From Mycosarcoma maydis (taxonomy: Eukaryota > Basidiomycota > Ustilaginomycetes > Ustilaginales), in contig NC_026481.1 of the NCBI RefSeq assembly GCF_000328475.2, positions 310,001 through 374,000 of the forward strand: DNA of 64,000 nt, in the 5' to 3' direction. Within the stretch, counting starts at the first letter, position 1. Every line of letters starts with the position of its first letter. Under the pieces are notes generated by a model. It saw only the letters and a list, made by a program, of their open reading frames with translations, was not told the origin of the DNA and did no database searches. Shown here piece after piece: positions 9,181-21,100 of this stretch. Position numbers and translations under genes: made by a program.

Positions 9181-12100
9181 ATGTCCGTCTCCAAGAACGC
9201 ACATGCTCCCTTTCCTGACGTGACGGGTCTCCGAACTTCTGGACCCGACTTCTCTCGCGTCGGCCCGCAATGCAAGCTTCTGCGAGTTCAGCAGTCGCTC
9301 CATCTTGATGCTCGTGCAGCGTCGAGCTTCTCCGGCCAAGATCTGCATCTCGCCCTACTCTCAGCATGGTGTGTCATCCTCTTTCATTATGGATCTCACG
9401 AAGCTACCAACATCGAGGTGCTTCACACATCACAACACGGTCACGAGACCCTTGTCGAGCTCGACTTTGCAGAACAGCGCGAGCTTGTCCCATTTACTCC
9501 CTCTCAACTCGCCGCATTTGTCCATCAAGCCAGGCAGCAACAGCTTCCTGCCAAAGACCTCGATCATGGCTATGCTGCCTTTTATCAACCTAGCCACACC
9601 AACGAGCCCTCACCTCACTTTCAACAACTCCAACTCTCGTCCAGGCCCGACATCTCGCTCGCCCTATCCTATCACCTCCAAGGCTCGGCTCAACTCGTTC
9701 TTGAAATGAAAGCAGCGCCTTCTGTGCACTCGCACCAATCAGCTCAGCTGCAACTGCGTCAAGTGGCCGCCCTCCTCGAGTCCTACCACAGCGACACCCA
9801 ACAGCACGCCTTGTCAGTCGAGCGCTTTGACTGGAAGCTCAGAGCCTCGGACAATCCCAACTACCAGCACCTTCCCGACCCGAATCACATCCAAGATCGT
9901 CATGCCGATCGCCTCGAGACCGAGTTCGAGTACTTTGCTGCTACTACTCCCGATGCGCTAGCCCTCGACTTTCGCTTCGATCTTCAAGACCTCAAATCCA
10001 CAAAATGGTCCTATGCCGAAATGAATCAACGTGCCGAAAAGGTCAAACACCTTCTCTGGAGTCACGGTGTCGGCTCAGCTAGCTCTGACCCACAAGCCGA
10101 CCACATTGTGGCTCTCTATCTCGAAAAAAGTCCAGAGACCTACCTTTCCTTCATTGGTGTCCTCAAAGCGGGCGCTGCATGGTGCCCCATCGACACCGAC
10201 TGGCCTGCTTCGCGTAGACAGGCGCTGCTCGCAAAGTCTAATGCAAAAATCGTATTGACCCACGACGACAAGATATCTGAGCAGCTTCGTCACGATCTCG
10301 AAAGCCAGCTGGTCAAGGACAAAGGCGAAATCACAGCCATCCGTCTCGATCAGCTTGACGCCGAGCTTTCACAAGTTCAGGTCGTGCCTCCCGCAAACGC
10401 CAATCGCTCGATACAACAGCTCGCCTACATGATCTGGACTTCAGGTACCACCGGTCTCCCAAAAGGTGTTGGCATCCAGCATCTTGCCATCATCCAAGCC
10501 ATGCGTGCCCTCCGAATCTACATCCCGTACGGCAAAGACAAGATCGGCACCGACCAGATTCGTTATCTTCAGTACTCGGCCTACAACTTTGACCTCTCCA
10601 TTATGGACTGCTTCTACACCTGGGGCCTTGGCGGCACCATTTGCTCGTGCCCGCGCGGCGTCTTGCTCCAAGATCTCGTCGAAGTGGGCAACAGCTTGCA
10701 GCCAACTCATACGCTCCTGACACCAGCCGTCATGGCAATGACCGAACGCCATCGTGTTCCAAGCCTCAAGGTGGTCATCTCGGGCGGTGAAAAGCTCAGT
10801 CAGGTCGTTGCCGATGAATGGAGCAAAGACTGCTGCCTCCTCAATCTCTACGGCCCTGCCGAGGCTACACTGATCGCCATGAACCGTCGTGTACCCTTTG
10901 GCGATCGAGTCAAGGCACCCAACATTGGTGTCGCCCTCCCCACCGTCTCCTGTCACGCCCTCGACAAGTACGATCAGATCGTCATCAAGGGTGCCGTCGG
11001 AGAACTCGTTCTTGGAGGTCCTCAGCTTGCTCGTGGTTACGTCGGCGATCCGGTTAAGACGGCCGACAAATTCTTTCCTCATCCCCAGCTTGGCAGAGTC
11101 TACCGCACCGGTGATCTCGTTCGTCAACTCGACAACCAAGAGTTTGAATACCTTGGACGCATCGACGATCAGGTCAAGATCAACGGCATTCGTATCGAGC
11201 TGCTCGAGATCAATGCTGCCATCAAGAACAGCCACGACAAGATCAAGGACTCCGAGACCATGGCTTTCTCTAAGAAGGACAACGAAAGCGAACAGCAAAT
11301 TATCAACTTCTCCGCTCTTCCTGGCGGCGAGCCGGGACAGCTTCTCAGAACCGATCAAGACGCGATTGCTGTGGCTCGCGAGCTGCAGGCCAATGCCAAG
11401 GACAGCCTCCCCTCCTACATGGTTCCCAACCTCTTTGTCATTCTTTCGCATTTCCCACGCACATCCAGCGCTAAGATTGACCGAGTCGCGCTCAAAAATG
11501 TCCTTGCCAGCTTCGATCAGCTCGACTGGGAAAACAAACTTGCCAACGAGGGCGATGATGACCAAGTGGACCCGGCAACCGCACAAGCAGAAGCTTGCCT
11601 TCGAAAGTGGCTCGCCAAGCTCTGCAACGTCGACGCCAGCAAGATCGGGCGCAAGACCCCCTTTACAAGTGTTGGCCTCGACTCGATTCGTGCCATGATG
11701 TTCTCGAAGCGCGTCTCAGAAGAAGGATTCGCCGTGTCAGTGCTAGACGTGGCGCGTTTCCCTACGCTCAAATCGCTCGGAGAACATCTTCAAAGCTCTG
11801 GTGCAAGCTCTGAGGAGCGTGCCAAGCGGGCCGCCAGCTTCCTCGCTGACTTTGATGCCGCCTTCCGCCCAGTCGTCTCATCTTGGGTGAAACAGCGCAA
11901 GGCAGATGCTTCTGCGATCCAGTCCATCTTGCCCTGTACGCCTTTGCAGGAAGGTATGCTGGCCGAGTCGCAGCGGGATAGCTCAAGCTACCGCATCCAG
12001 CGCCAATATCGACTTGCCTCTGATTGCGACCAAGCCCGCCTTTCTAAAGCCTTGATCGAGACTGTTGCTCACTTTGATAGTCTCCGCACGTCCTTTGCCG

Positions 12101-15100
12101 ACGTTGGCTCCCTTGACGTTGGCCTTCACCAACGCGAATGGCCTTTCCAGCCTCACTTTTTGCAAATCGTATGGAAGTCATTCACTCCCCTGATCGAACA
12201 ACTTGATGTCGACGACGGATCGGATGCTGAACAGGCCATTCTCTCTGCAGCAAAGACCAAGCTCGATTTGGATCCTTTTGGAACGAGTCCACCCGTCGCT
12301 TTCTTGTTTGTCAAGCAAGCACTTAGCAGGTCCTTGGTGGTCGTTGCTCATCATAGCACGTACGATGCCCGATCGCTCGGCATCTTCGAGGATCATGTCG
12401 AAGCTGTCTACAATCGCCAGAAACCACCGACTTCACTCCAATTTTCGACCGCACTCGCCCAGATTCTTCCCATTGACCAAACGGAGGCTCAGCGACATGC
12501 CGATGTTTGGCAAAAGGCGCTCTCAAACTACCCGAGAGGCGAATATGCCTCCTTCCCGACTTTGTCTCTGACCAGGCCTTCCGAGGCCGACGCAGACCAA
12601 GCCAGCCTGCACCAGTCGCGCTACCTGGAAGCAAACATCAACTGGGCCAAGATCGAGTCGGCTTGTCGCGAGCTCGGCGTCTCTGCACGTCCCTTGGTCC
12701 AGACCGCTTGGGCTCTAGTGCTCTCCGCCTTCACAGAGTCGCAACACCTCATTCTGGGCGACTCAGTCTCGGGTCGTACGCTCTCAGCCGAACTTGACCT
12801 AGCATATGGTCCTGTCTTGTCGACGGTGCCTGTACCTTTCATGCTGCGTCCAGAGCAGAAGCTCGGCAATCTGATCAAACAGATGGATGATTTCCAAACC
12901 TCCATCATGGAAGCGCAGCATACAGACTTGGGTGCCATCCGTCGAATGCTCCAAGTGCCACCACGGGAATCACTTTTCCACTCCGTCTTTGTTCTCGAGC
13001 CTGCCCCTGAGCAGCCGGAGGACATCGACTCGAGCCAGTTCCGCTTGTCCAAGATGGCAGATCTCGGTGTTGCCACCGAGCACGTGCTCGGTGTCGAGGT
13101 GCTACCTGCCTCGGATGGATCTGTCAAGCTTGGCTTGAGCTGGCAGAAGAACATCATCAGCGAAGGCTTCGGCGGGCTCATACTCGAGCAATTTGATCGC
13201 AGCCTCACGGCGCTATGCTCTTCCTTGGATGCTGACGTTGGCTCTCTCCTGTACTGTCACCCTCGATCCGACCAACAGGCCTCATCTTTCTACTCGGTGA
13301 CCAAGCCGGTCTCCAAGCAGAAGTGTTCATCGGCAACATTCACGGGTGTAGCCAGCTCGCTGAACAAGCAAGCCATCTCTGATAACAGCAACGCAGTCGA
13401 GATCTATCAAGACATGGCAGACTCACCCTCGTCCCGAAAACCGGCGGCAACAATGTCCTACCCAGAGCTCGAGCAGGCGTCTAACGGCGTCGCCAACCTT
13501 TTTCGCCACCTCCCACGCAACTCGGTCGTCGGTGTTTGTCTCGAGCGTGGTCTAGAGAGCTACATTGTCCCGCTGGCTATCCTGAAAGCTGGCCATGCTT
13601 ACCTGCCCCTCGATGCGACGCTTCCCCTCGACCGAAAGAAGGAACTTGTCAAAGACAGCGGTGCAGCTCTTATCGTCGCTTCAAGCAAGTTCACAGACTT
13701 TGACAGCCTGACTGGAGTGGAGATGCTCGGCACGGATTCGAGGCAGTTCAAGGACGCCGTTAAAGATGGAAAGGCGACTGTTTCGGTAGAGTCTCGATCC
13801 GACGACGTCGCCTTCATCATCTACACATCGGGCTCGACGGGAAAACCCAAAGGCTGCTTGCTGACGCAGGCTAACTTGGCTGCTGCTGTCGAGGGCTTCT
13901 ATTATAACTACGAAAAAGAAGCGCCTGGCTCATTTGAGTCTCGCGCGCGTTTCTTGGCTCGTTCCGCCGAGGCGTTCGACGTTCACCTGCTCGAAATCTT
14001 CCTCTCGTTGCGGGTGGGCGCCACCATCGTCACTGGTCCCCGTGCTCTGATTCATGACGATATTGCCAAGACCATGTCCACGCTTGAGGTGACGCACGCT
14101 TGCGTTGTGCCATCCCTCTTCTTCAGCAAGGGCAAGCGGATTGAGCCTAGTGTGGTGCCTTCGCTGCGAGTGCTCATCATCGGTGGCGAAGCTCTCACCC
14201 AAGATCTTTGTCAGATTTGGGGGAGCGAGGGCTCGGAACGACCCGTGGTACTCAATGCCTATGGCCCAAGCGAGGCTACTATCGGTAACTCGGTCGCTCG
14301 TGTCAGCAAAAAGTCTCGACCGAGCAACATTGGTGCACCTTTCCCCGGCACTCAATACCTCGTTCTCAAAGACGTCAATGGACAACTGGTTCCTACGCTG
14401 CGAGGTGAGCCAGGCGAGTTGTACATCGGAGGAGAACAGGTCGCCAAGGGCTACCTGAACCGTCCAGACTCTTCGTCGTTCATCACGTACCAGGGTCAGC
14501 AAATCTATCGCACTGGAGACATGGTTCGTCTGCATCCCAGCGACGAGGCCGAGTATCTTGGTCGCATAGATGGCTCGCAGGTCAAGGTGAGAGGCGCCCG
14601 TCTCGAGCTTGCGGAGGTGGATGCTGCCCTCTCAGCTTCCCTCAACGAGAACCTTGGAACCGTCGGCACGGCGGTCACCATTCACGCCGATCATCCTAAG
14701 ATCGAAGGAGCAGCGCGCTTAGTGTCGTTCTTCGCTCAGGACTGTGTCAGGACAAAGGCCCAAGATTCTGTTGATCCTGGCGCTCTGCTCGTACAAGCGC
14801 CCGAAGCGGTCAAGCAGTCTGCTGAGCTGAGGAGAAGCGTACGAGCTCGGCTGCCTCAGTACATGGTACCCTCTCTCGTGCTCGCTCTCACCTATCTTCC
14901 CATCTCACCGCTTTCTGGCAAAGCTGACCGAAGACTGCTGAAGGAGCTTTACCACTCGATCGACCCCAGTAAGCTCTCGACGCTTTCGGACAAGAACGAG
15001 TCTCGTCAAAGAGAGCTCACTGACAGCGAGCAGACAGTAGCCGAGCTCGTACGCTCCTCTGTTCGTCTGTCTTCCGATGTTCATCTCATGCATGATCTTG

Positions 15101-18100
15101 ATCTCATCATGGCTGGCTTGGACAGCTTGACCGTCGTCACGCTCGCGAACAAGCTTCGGAAGCACGGCTACGACGCAACGGTCTCGTCCATCATGAACGA
15201 ACCCACCATCGAAGCTATTGCCGGCCGTCGCATCGACAAGCTTTCCTCCAACGAAACTAGCGATGTGGAATGGAAGCAGACCGTGTCTCAACTCACGGAC
15301 AAAGTGCGATCTCTGCCGCAGTACCGCGGGACTCAAATCGAGACTGCTTTGCCGTGCGTGCCGATCCAAGTTGCGCTAGTCTCCCAGGCGGTCTCCGACG
15401 ATCGCAGCACGCCTCGTTACATTACTACCATCAGCATCGACCTGTCGAGCAACGAATTCTCTGCCGATCGGATTCGCAACGCCTGGATGACTGCGCTGTC
15501 TAGGCACGAGATCTACCGCACCGTCTTTGCCGAGGTCGATCGCACGCTAGTGCAGGTAGTGCTCAGCGCCGAAAGCTTGACCTCAAACTGGTCAGCCACC
15601 TCTGAACCCATTCCCTCGCCGGATAGCTTGGCAGACTATCATGCAAGCACAGCGAAGGACATCGTCGCCAATATCAGCAGTGTCCCTGCTCTGCGCCTCA
15701 AGCTGTGGCAGGGCGAGAATGGCGCTCCGACGCTCACTTTGACATGCTCTCACGCCATCTACGACGGTGACTCGATCCGCATGCTTCTCAAAGAGGCCTC
15801 GGATTGTCTTGTGACCAAGAGCAAAGTCGTGCCGGCGTTGCCTTTCCAAGAAGCAGCACGTTGCATCGTCGGTGACGCTGAAGACGAGGAAGCAAAGCAA
15901 TTCTGGACCACGACACTTGCTGACTTTTTGCCAACGACCGTGCCCAACCTAACTGGCGTTCGACCCGAGCACAACGTCAGCCGCGGCGAGGAGCTCACCA
16001 TCGCTTCACATCTTTCTTTCACTCAGTTGGAGAAAGCGGCCCGTGCTGCTAAGGTAACGATCCAGTCCATCTTGGTAGCAGCCTTCGCGCATCTCCTGGG
16101 TCTTTACGCTGGAGAGAGTGACGTCACGCTCGGCCTTGTGCTTTCTGGTCGAAGCATTCCGGTCGACGGTGTCGAGTCGATCCACGGACCTTGTGTCACA
16201 ACAGTCCCGCTGCGCCTGACCGATGCTAGGTCAAATGCTTCTTCCGATCTTTGCAAACGAGCTCACCAGGCGGTAAATGCCATTTTGCCGCACCAACACG
16301 TTTCTCTGCCGCAGTTAATGCGCTGGCTCGATTTGTCAAAGGCGCCTTTTGAAGCCCTCTTTTCGTACCTCGGCCAGTCTGAGCGCTCTTCTGAGAAGCC
16401 CTACTTCTCAGAGAGGGCTTCTCAGATGGAGAGAGATTATTCTTTAGCGCTTGAGGTCAGTGCTGTTGGGGATGCCGTCAATCTTCATCTCGCCTTTGAC
16501 ACTCGGTCGATGCCTGCCGAACAAGCTAAGCGGATGCTCTGCCAGTATGACGGGTTCCTCACTGTCTTCACCGGGACGAAGCGAGTCGACGACGACGGAA
16601 AGCATCTATCCATTCTCAACAAAAGCTGCTATGTCCCGACAAGCGCCAACGAGACGATTGTGGCGCGCTTCACCGAGCACGTCAAAGCAAATCCGGATGC
16701 GCCTGCGATCGTGTTTGCGTCGTCCATGCAAGAGCCTCCCAAGGTCACATCATATGCCGAGCTAGACTCGCTCAGTACAAAGATTGCTTTTCATCTCGTC
16801 CATGCGGCCGGTCCTTTCGTCGGTGTTCATCTCAACAAGGAGGGTCCTGAGCTCTACGCTACCATCCTTGCTATCTGGAAGGCTGGCAAAGCGTACCTGC
16901 CACTGGATCCATCGCTGCCGGTCGAGCGTCTGTCGTATATGATCGAGTCCGTTGGTGACTGCCCAGTGGTTGCTAGTCATTCGACAAAGGAAAATCTCGC
17001 TAGCTTCCGATGCAAGGTACTTGACCTCAAGGAACTTGTCAAGCCTCGCTCAGGCGCACACGAGCTTCCGTCGCAGAATCTGGATGCTCTGTGCTATCTG
17101 CTCTTCACTTCTGGCTCCACAGGAAAGCCCAAAGCGGTACAGATCAACCAGCGTGCATTGGCTGGTGCTCTCTATTCCTGGGAGCGGATCTTGCCGTTTA
17201 CCCGCACGTCTCGGTTCCTGCAGCTCGCTTCGATTGGTTTCGACGTGTGCCTCATCGAGATGTGCATGCCGCTCTCGCTCGGATTCTCGATCGGTACGGC
17301 TCCCAAGCAGGAGCTGTTGGAGGATCTCACCCATTCGATCAAGCACCTCGGCATCACCATCGCTGATCTTCCAGCGGCGCTTGCTGGTGCGGTGCATCCC
17401 GAGGATGTTCGGCTCGAGTGGCTCATGAGCGGAGGCGATGTCATCGACTCGCGCGTCGTCGACGAATGGAACCATGCCAAGCGTCTCCTGATCAATGCAT
17501 GGGGACCTACTGAAGCGACGATTGGCAATACACTTGGACAGGTCAAGCGAGGCGCTACCAGAAACTTGATTGGAGGCGTCTATCCTTCGTCTTCGATGTT
17601 TGTGTTGGACGAAAACTCGACGCGAATTCTGCCTTCTGGCGCCATCGGCGAGTTGGCTGTCGGCGGACCGCAGCTGGCCGACTGCTACTATGGGCGCGAA
17701 GAGCTCACTGCTGAAAAGTTCATCTTGTTGGAGGATGGCACACGTGTCTATCGTACCGGCGATCTTGGTCGCTTCTTGGTCGATGACACAGTCGAGTGTC
17801 TTGGTCGTATTGGATCCGATCGCCAAGTCAAGGTCAATGGCCAGCGCATGGAGCTCGACGAAGTCTGTTCGGTGATCTCAGCCCAAGCTGGTGTGTACGA
17901 TGCTGATGTGCAGTACCTCAAGCACCCATCGATGGGCTCGAAGCAACTGGTCGCGTTCGTCGCTGCTGCAGAAACACAGGCCAAGCAAGGAGACATGGAC
18001 GTTCGCGATGATGACAAGGCCATCGATCTCTGCATCCGACTCGAGCAGGAAGCTGCCAAGCGTCTAGCTACTTACATGGTGCCAACGCATTGGATCGTGA

Positions 18101-21100
18101 TGAAACATGGCCTACCGCTGACGCACAACAACAAAACCGATCACAAAGCTTTGGCGGCATTCTACGGGCGAATGGACGCGACTCTGCTCCGCTCGCTCGG
18201 CGCCAAGAGAGAAGGTGCCATTTCGAGTCACGCTTGGACGCAGTCGGAACTCAAACTTCGTGCCCTGGTGTCGGATTTCTGCAATGTTCCGCAAGACCAG
18301 CTTGCGAGAAACACGTCGTTCCATCGGCTCGGCATCGACTCGATCTCGGCCATTCGTCTGGTCAAGCAGCTGCGTACATCTGGCTTTACTTTTAGCGTGG
18401 CCGACGTTCTCAGTACACCGAACATTGCCGCTCTTGCCGACAAGCAGATGCAGTCTTCTGCTTGCTCTTCTGATCATGCTCAGCCAAACGAGGGTCTGAA
18501 CGAGTGGATCGGACAGATTAGCTCTGTGGCAGAAAACGAGGCGTGGAAATGGTCGAGCAAGGACTCACTCGTGTCGGTTCTGCCCTGTACGCCTCTGCAG
18601 TCCGGAATGATCGCCCAATCGCTTGCCTCGGCTGGCGGCCTATACTTCCACCACCATGCTTTCGAGCTTCAAAGCACGGAGAAGCAACATGTCGTAGCAG
18701 CGTGGCGAAAGCTGGTGGAGCGTCTCGATATTCTCAGAACCACGTTCCATCCAGTCGACGGTCTACACCCTTGGACGCAGGCAGTGCATTCCGAGGTGCA
18801 GCCACGCATCGTCCAACACTCTGGTAGCTTCCAAAGCTGTGGTCTAGATGCCATTGACGGTCAGCCGTCTTTCCAAGATGAGCAGGCCTTCCGCACTCCA
18901 CCATTTGCTCTGCATTTGTGGTCCCAAGAAGGGAAGCTGGTCGTCCTGATCAGCATTCACCATGCGTTGTATGACGGCAGCTCGCTGCCTCAGCTGTTGG
19001 AAGACTTTGAGGCTCTGATCACTGGCAACCAAGCGAAATTGACCTCACGGCTGCCCTTCTACAAGCTGGTGCCCTCGCTTCTTTCGCAGGACGAGGACGT
19101 ACAGCACTGGGTAAATGCATTGCACGCATTCCAACCGACGCTGCTGTGCAAACGTTCGAACAAGCCAAGCGGTGCGGCAGTGCTACTCGAAAAGCGGCTC
19201 GCTTTGACCTCGCAAGAGCTCGAATCACGTTGCCGTGCTATCGGTGTCTCGCCGCAGGTGCTCTGCAACCTTACGTTTGGCAAGCTGTTGGCCATCGAGA
19301 GCCAGACGCGAGATGTATGCTTCGGTCAGCTGTTCGGGCTACTCGACTTGATGCCAGAAGCTGATACTTGTGTTGGGCCCGCGTTCAACACAACAGCCAC
19401 TCGAATCCGATTTCAAGAGCTAGACGCTCCTGTTAGCAAGCTGGCAACAACCCTCCAACAGGCTAACGATGCTGGAAGGCCGCATCGGCGCGCAGCGCTT
19501 CGTGACGTGCAGGCCAAGCTTGGACGTGGCCAGCTCTTTGACGCGCTGTTCGACTACCAGCGCTCATACGACCAAGAGGACAGCAAGCTGCGCCAAATCG
19601 AGCTCCAGAGTGACGGTACCGAACGAGCTCAGTACACGCTCAATGTCGCGTTTGTCCAGGGCCCCAGTCAGATGTCGATCGTGGCAAAGGCTGATGGCAA
19701 CCGCTACGACCAAAAGGCGCTAGAAGGTGTAGTGTACCGACTCGAGCATCTGCTTGAGCATCTCTCAATTCGTGTCGAGGAACCAATCTCGGTTCTGCCG
19801 GATGTGTTTGGAGAGACAGCCTTCCCTCTGCATCTCGCTCAGGTATCTGTGGCTAACGGCACATCCACGTCGAAAGCTTCGGCGCAAAACAGTGCCAACC
19901 AAGCTCTGAGCCAAGATGGAAGCAAGCTGGCCAGCATCATCAGCCAAATCGCGGGCATCGACGAAATGGAGCTCCACGGCGAGACTCGTTTGTCACAGCT
20001 TGGATTGGACTCGATCTCTGCGATCCGGATTGCTTCACAGGCGCGCAAAGCTGGCCTGAATCTGCGCATGGGCGAAATCGTTGCCGGCGAGACAATCAAT
20101 GCAATCCTTTCAGCTCGATCTCAGACAAACGCCACCAAAAGTAGTGACCACGTCAACCGCAATGGTCGCGGCAACGGCCATGCAAGAGTGTCGCTCGAGA
20201 CAGCCAAACGGGTCGCAGCACGCCTCGCGATCGATTTCGAACAAGTCGAACGTGTTCTTCCGGTTCTCCCCGGCCAGAAGCTGTGGCTGGCCACATGGGC
20301 TCAGTCGCAAGGAGGTGGAGGATTTAGCTTTGCGTACCGGCTTGCAGGTGCCGAAGCGGACAAGGTGAAGGAAACGTGGCAAAAGCTTCGACAGCTGCAA
20401 CCGATCCTACGAACAGCGTTCTTAGTGCACCACGACGGCGGTGCTTCGCAGGTGGTGCTCAAGGCAGACTCGGTGTCGGCCGGTTCGGGTTTTGCCGAGG
20501 TGCAGGTCGAGCGAGATGCAGAGCTGACCGCCAAGGACGTCGTCGGTCGTCGCGCAGCCCAAGGTTGGCCAGACCTCACAAGCCCGCCTGTTGAGCTGAC
20601 ACTGGTGGGTGAGATCGTCGTATTCTCGCTGCACCACGTCCTATACGATGCCTTTTCGATCGAGTTTTTGGCTCGCGATTTCGGCTCGCTGTACAACGCG
20701 GGCGAGTTGGTCAGTTCGAACCAGTGGCCAGAGGTGGTCGAGCACATTGTCGAAGAGCAACAGCGAACGAGAGGCGATGCGCAAGAGTATTGGTGCAGAG
20801 CACTTGCACCCGGGAGCAGCGGCTTGTTGGCCGATCGTCCAGGGAGCACAGGAGAAGCGTGGCATGTGCAGCACAACGCTATCTCGCTCTCTTCGGCGGT
20901 GGACGTGCGGATACGCAAAGCAGGCTTGACGCTGGCTGGCGTCCTGCTAGCGGCATGGTCGACTCTCTTGTCAGAGCGAATGCACGACGCGTCGCCCGTG
21001 TTCGGCTTGTACCAGCTCGGTAGATCGTCGTCGTTCGAGTCGATTGACAAAGTACATGGACCGTTACTCAACTGTCTACCCATACAGCTGCGAGGTGGTT

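Noticed and set aside
10441..11586. 381-codon minus-strand frame within sid2
   Set aside because: Antisense shadow of the first adenylation domain; no independent features.
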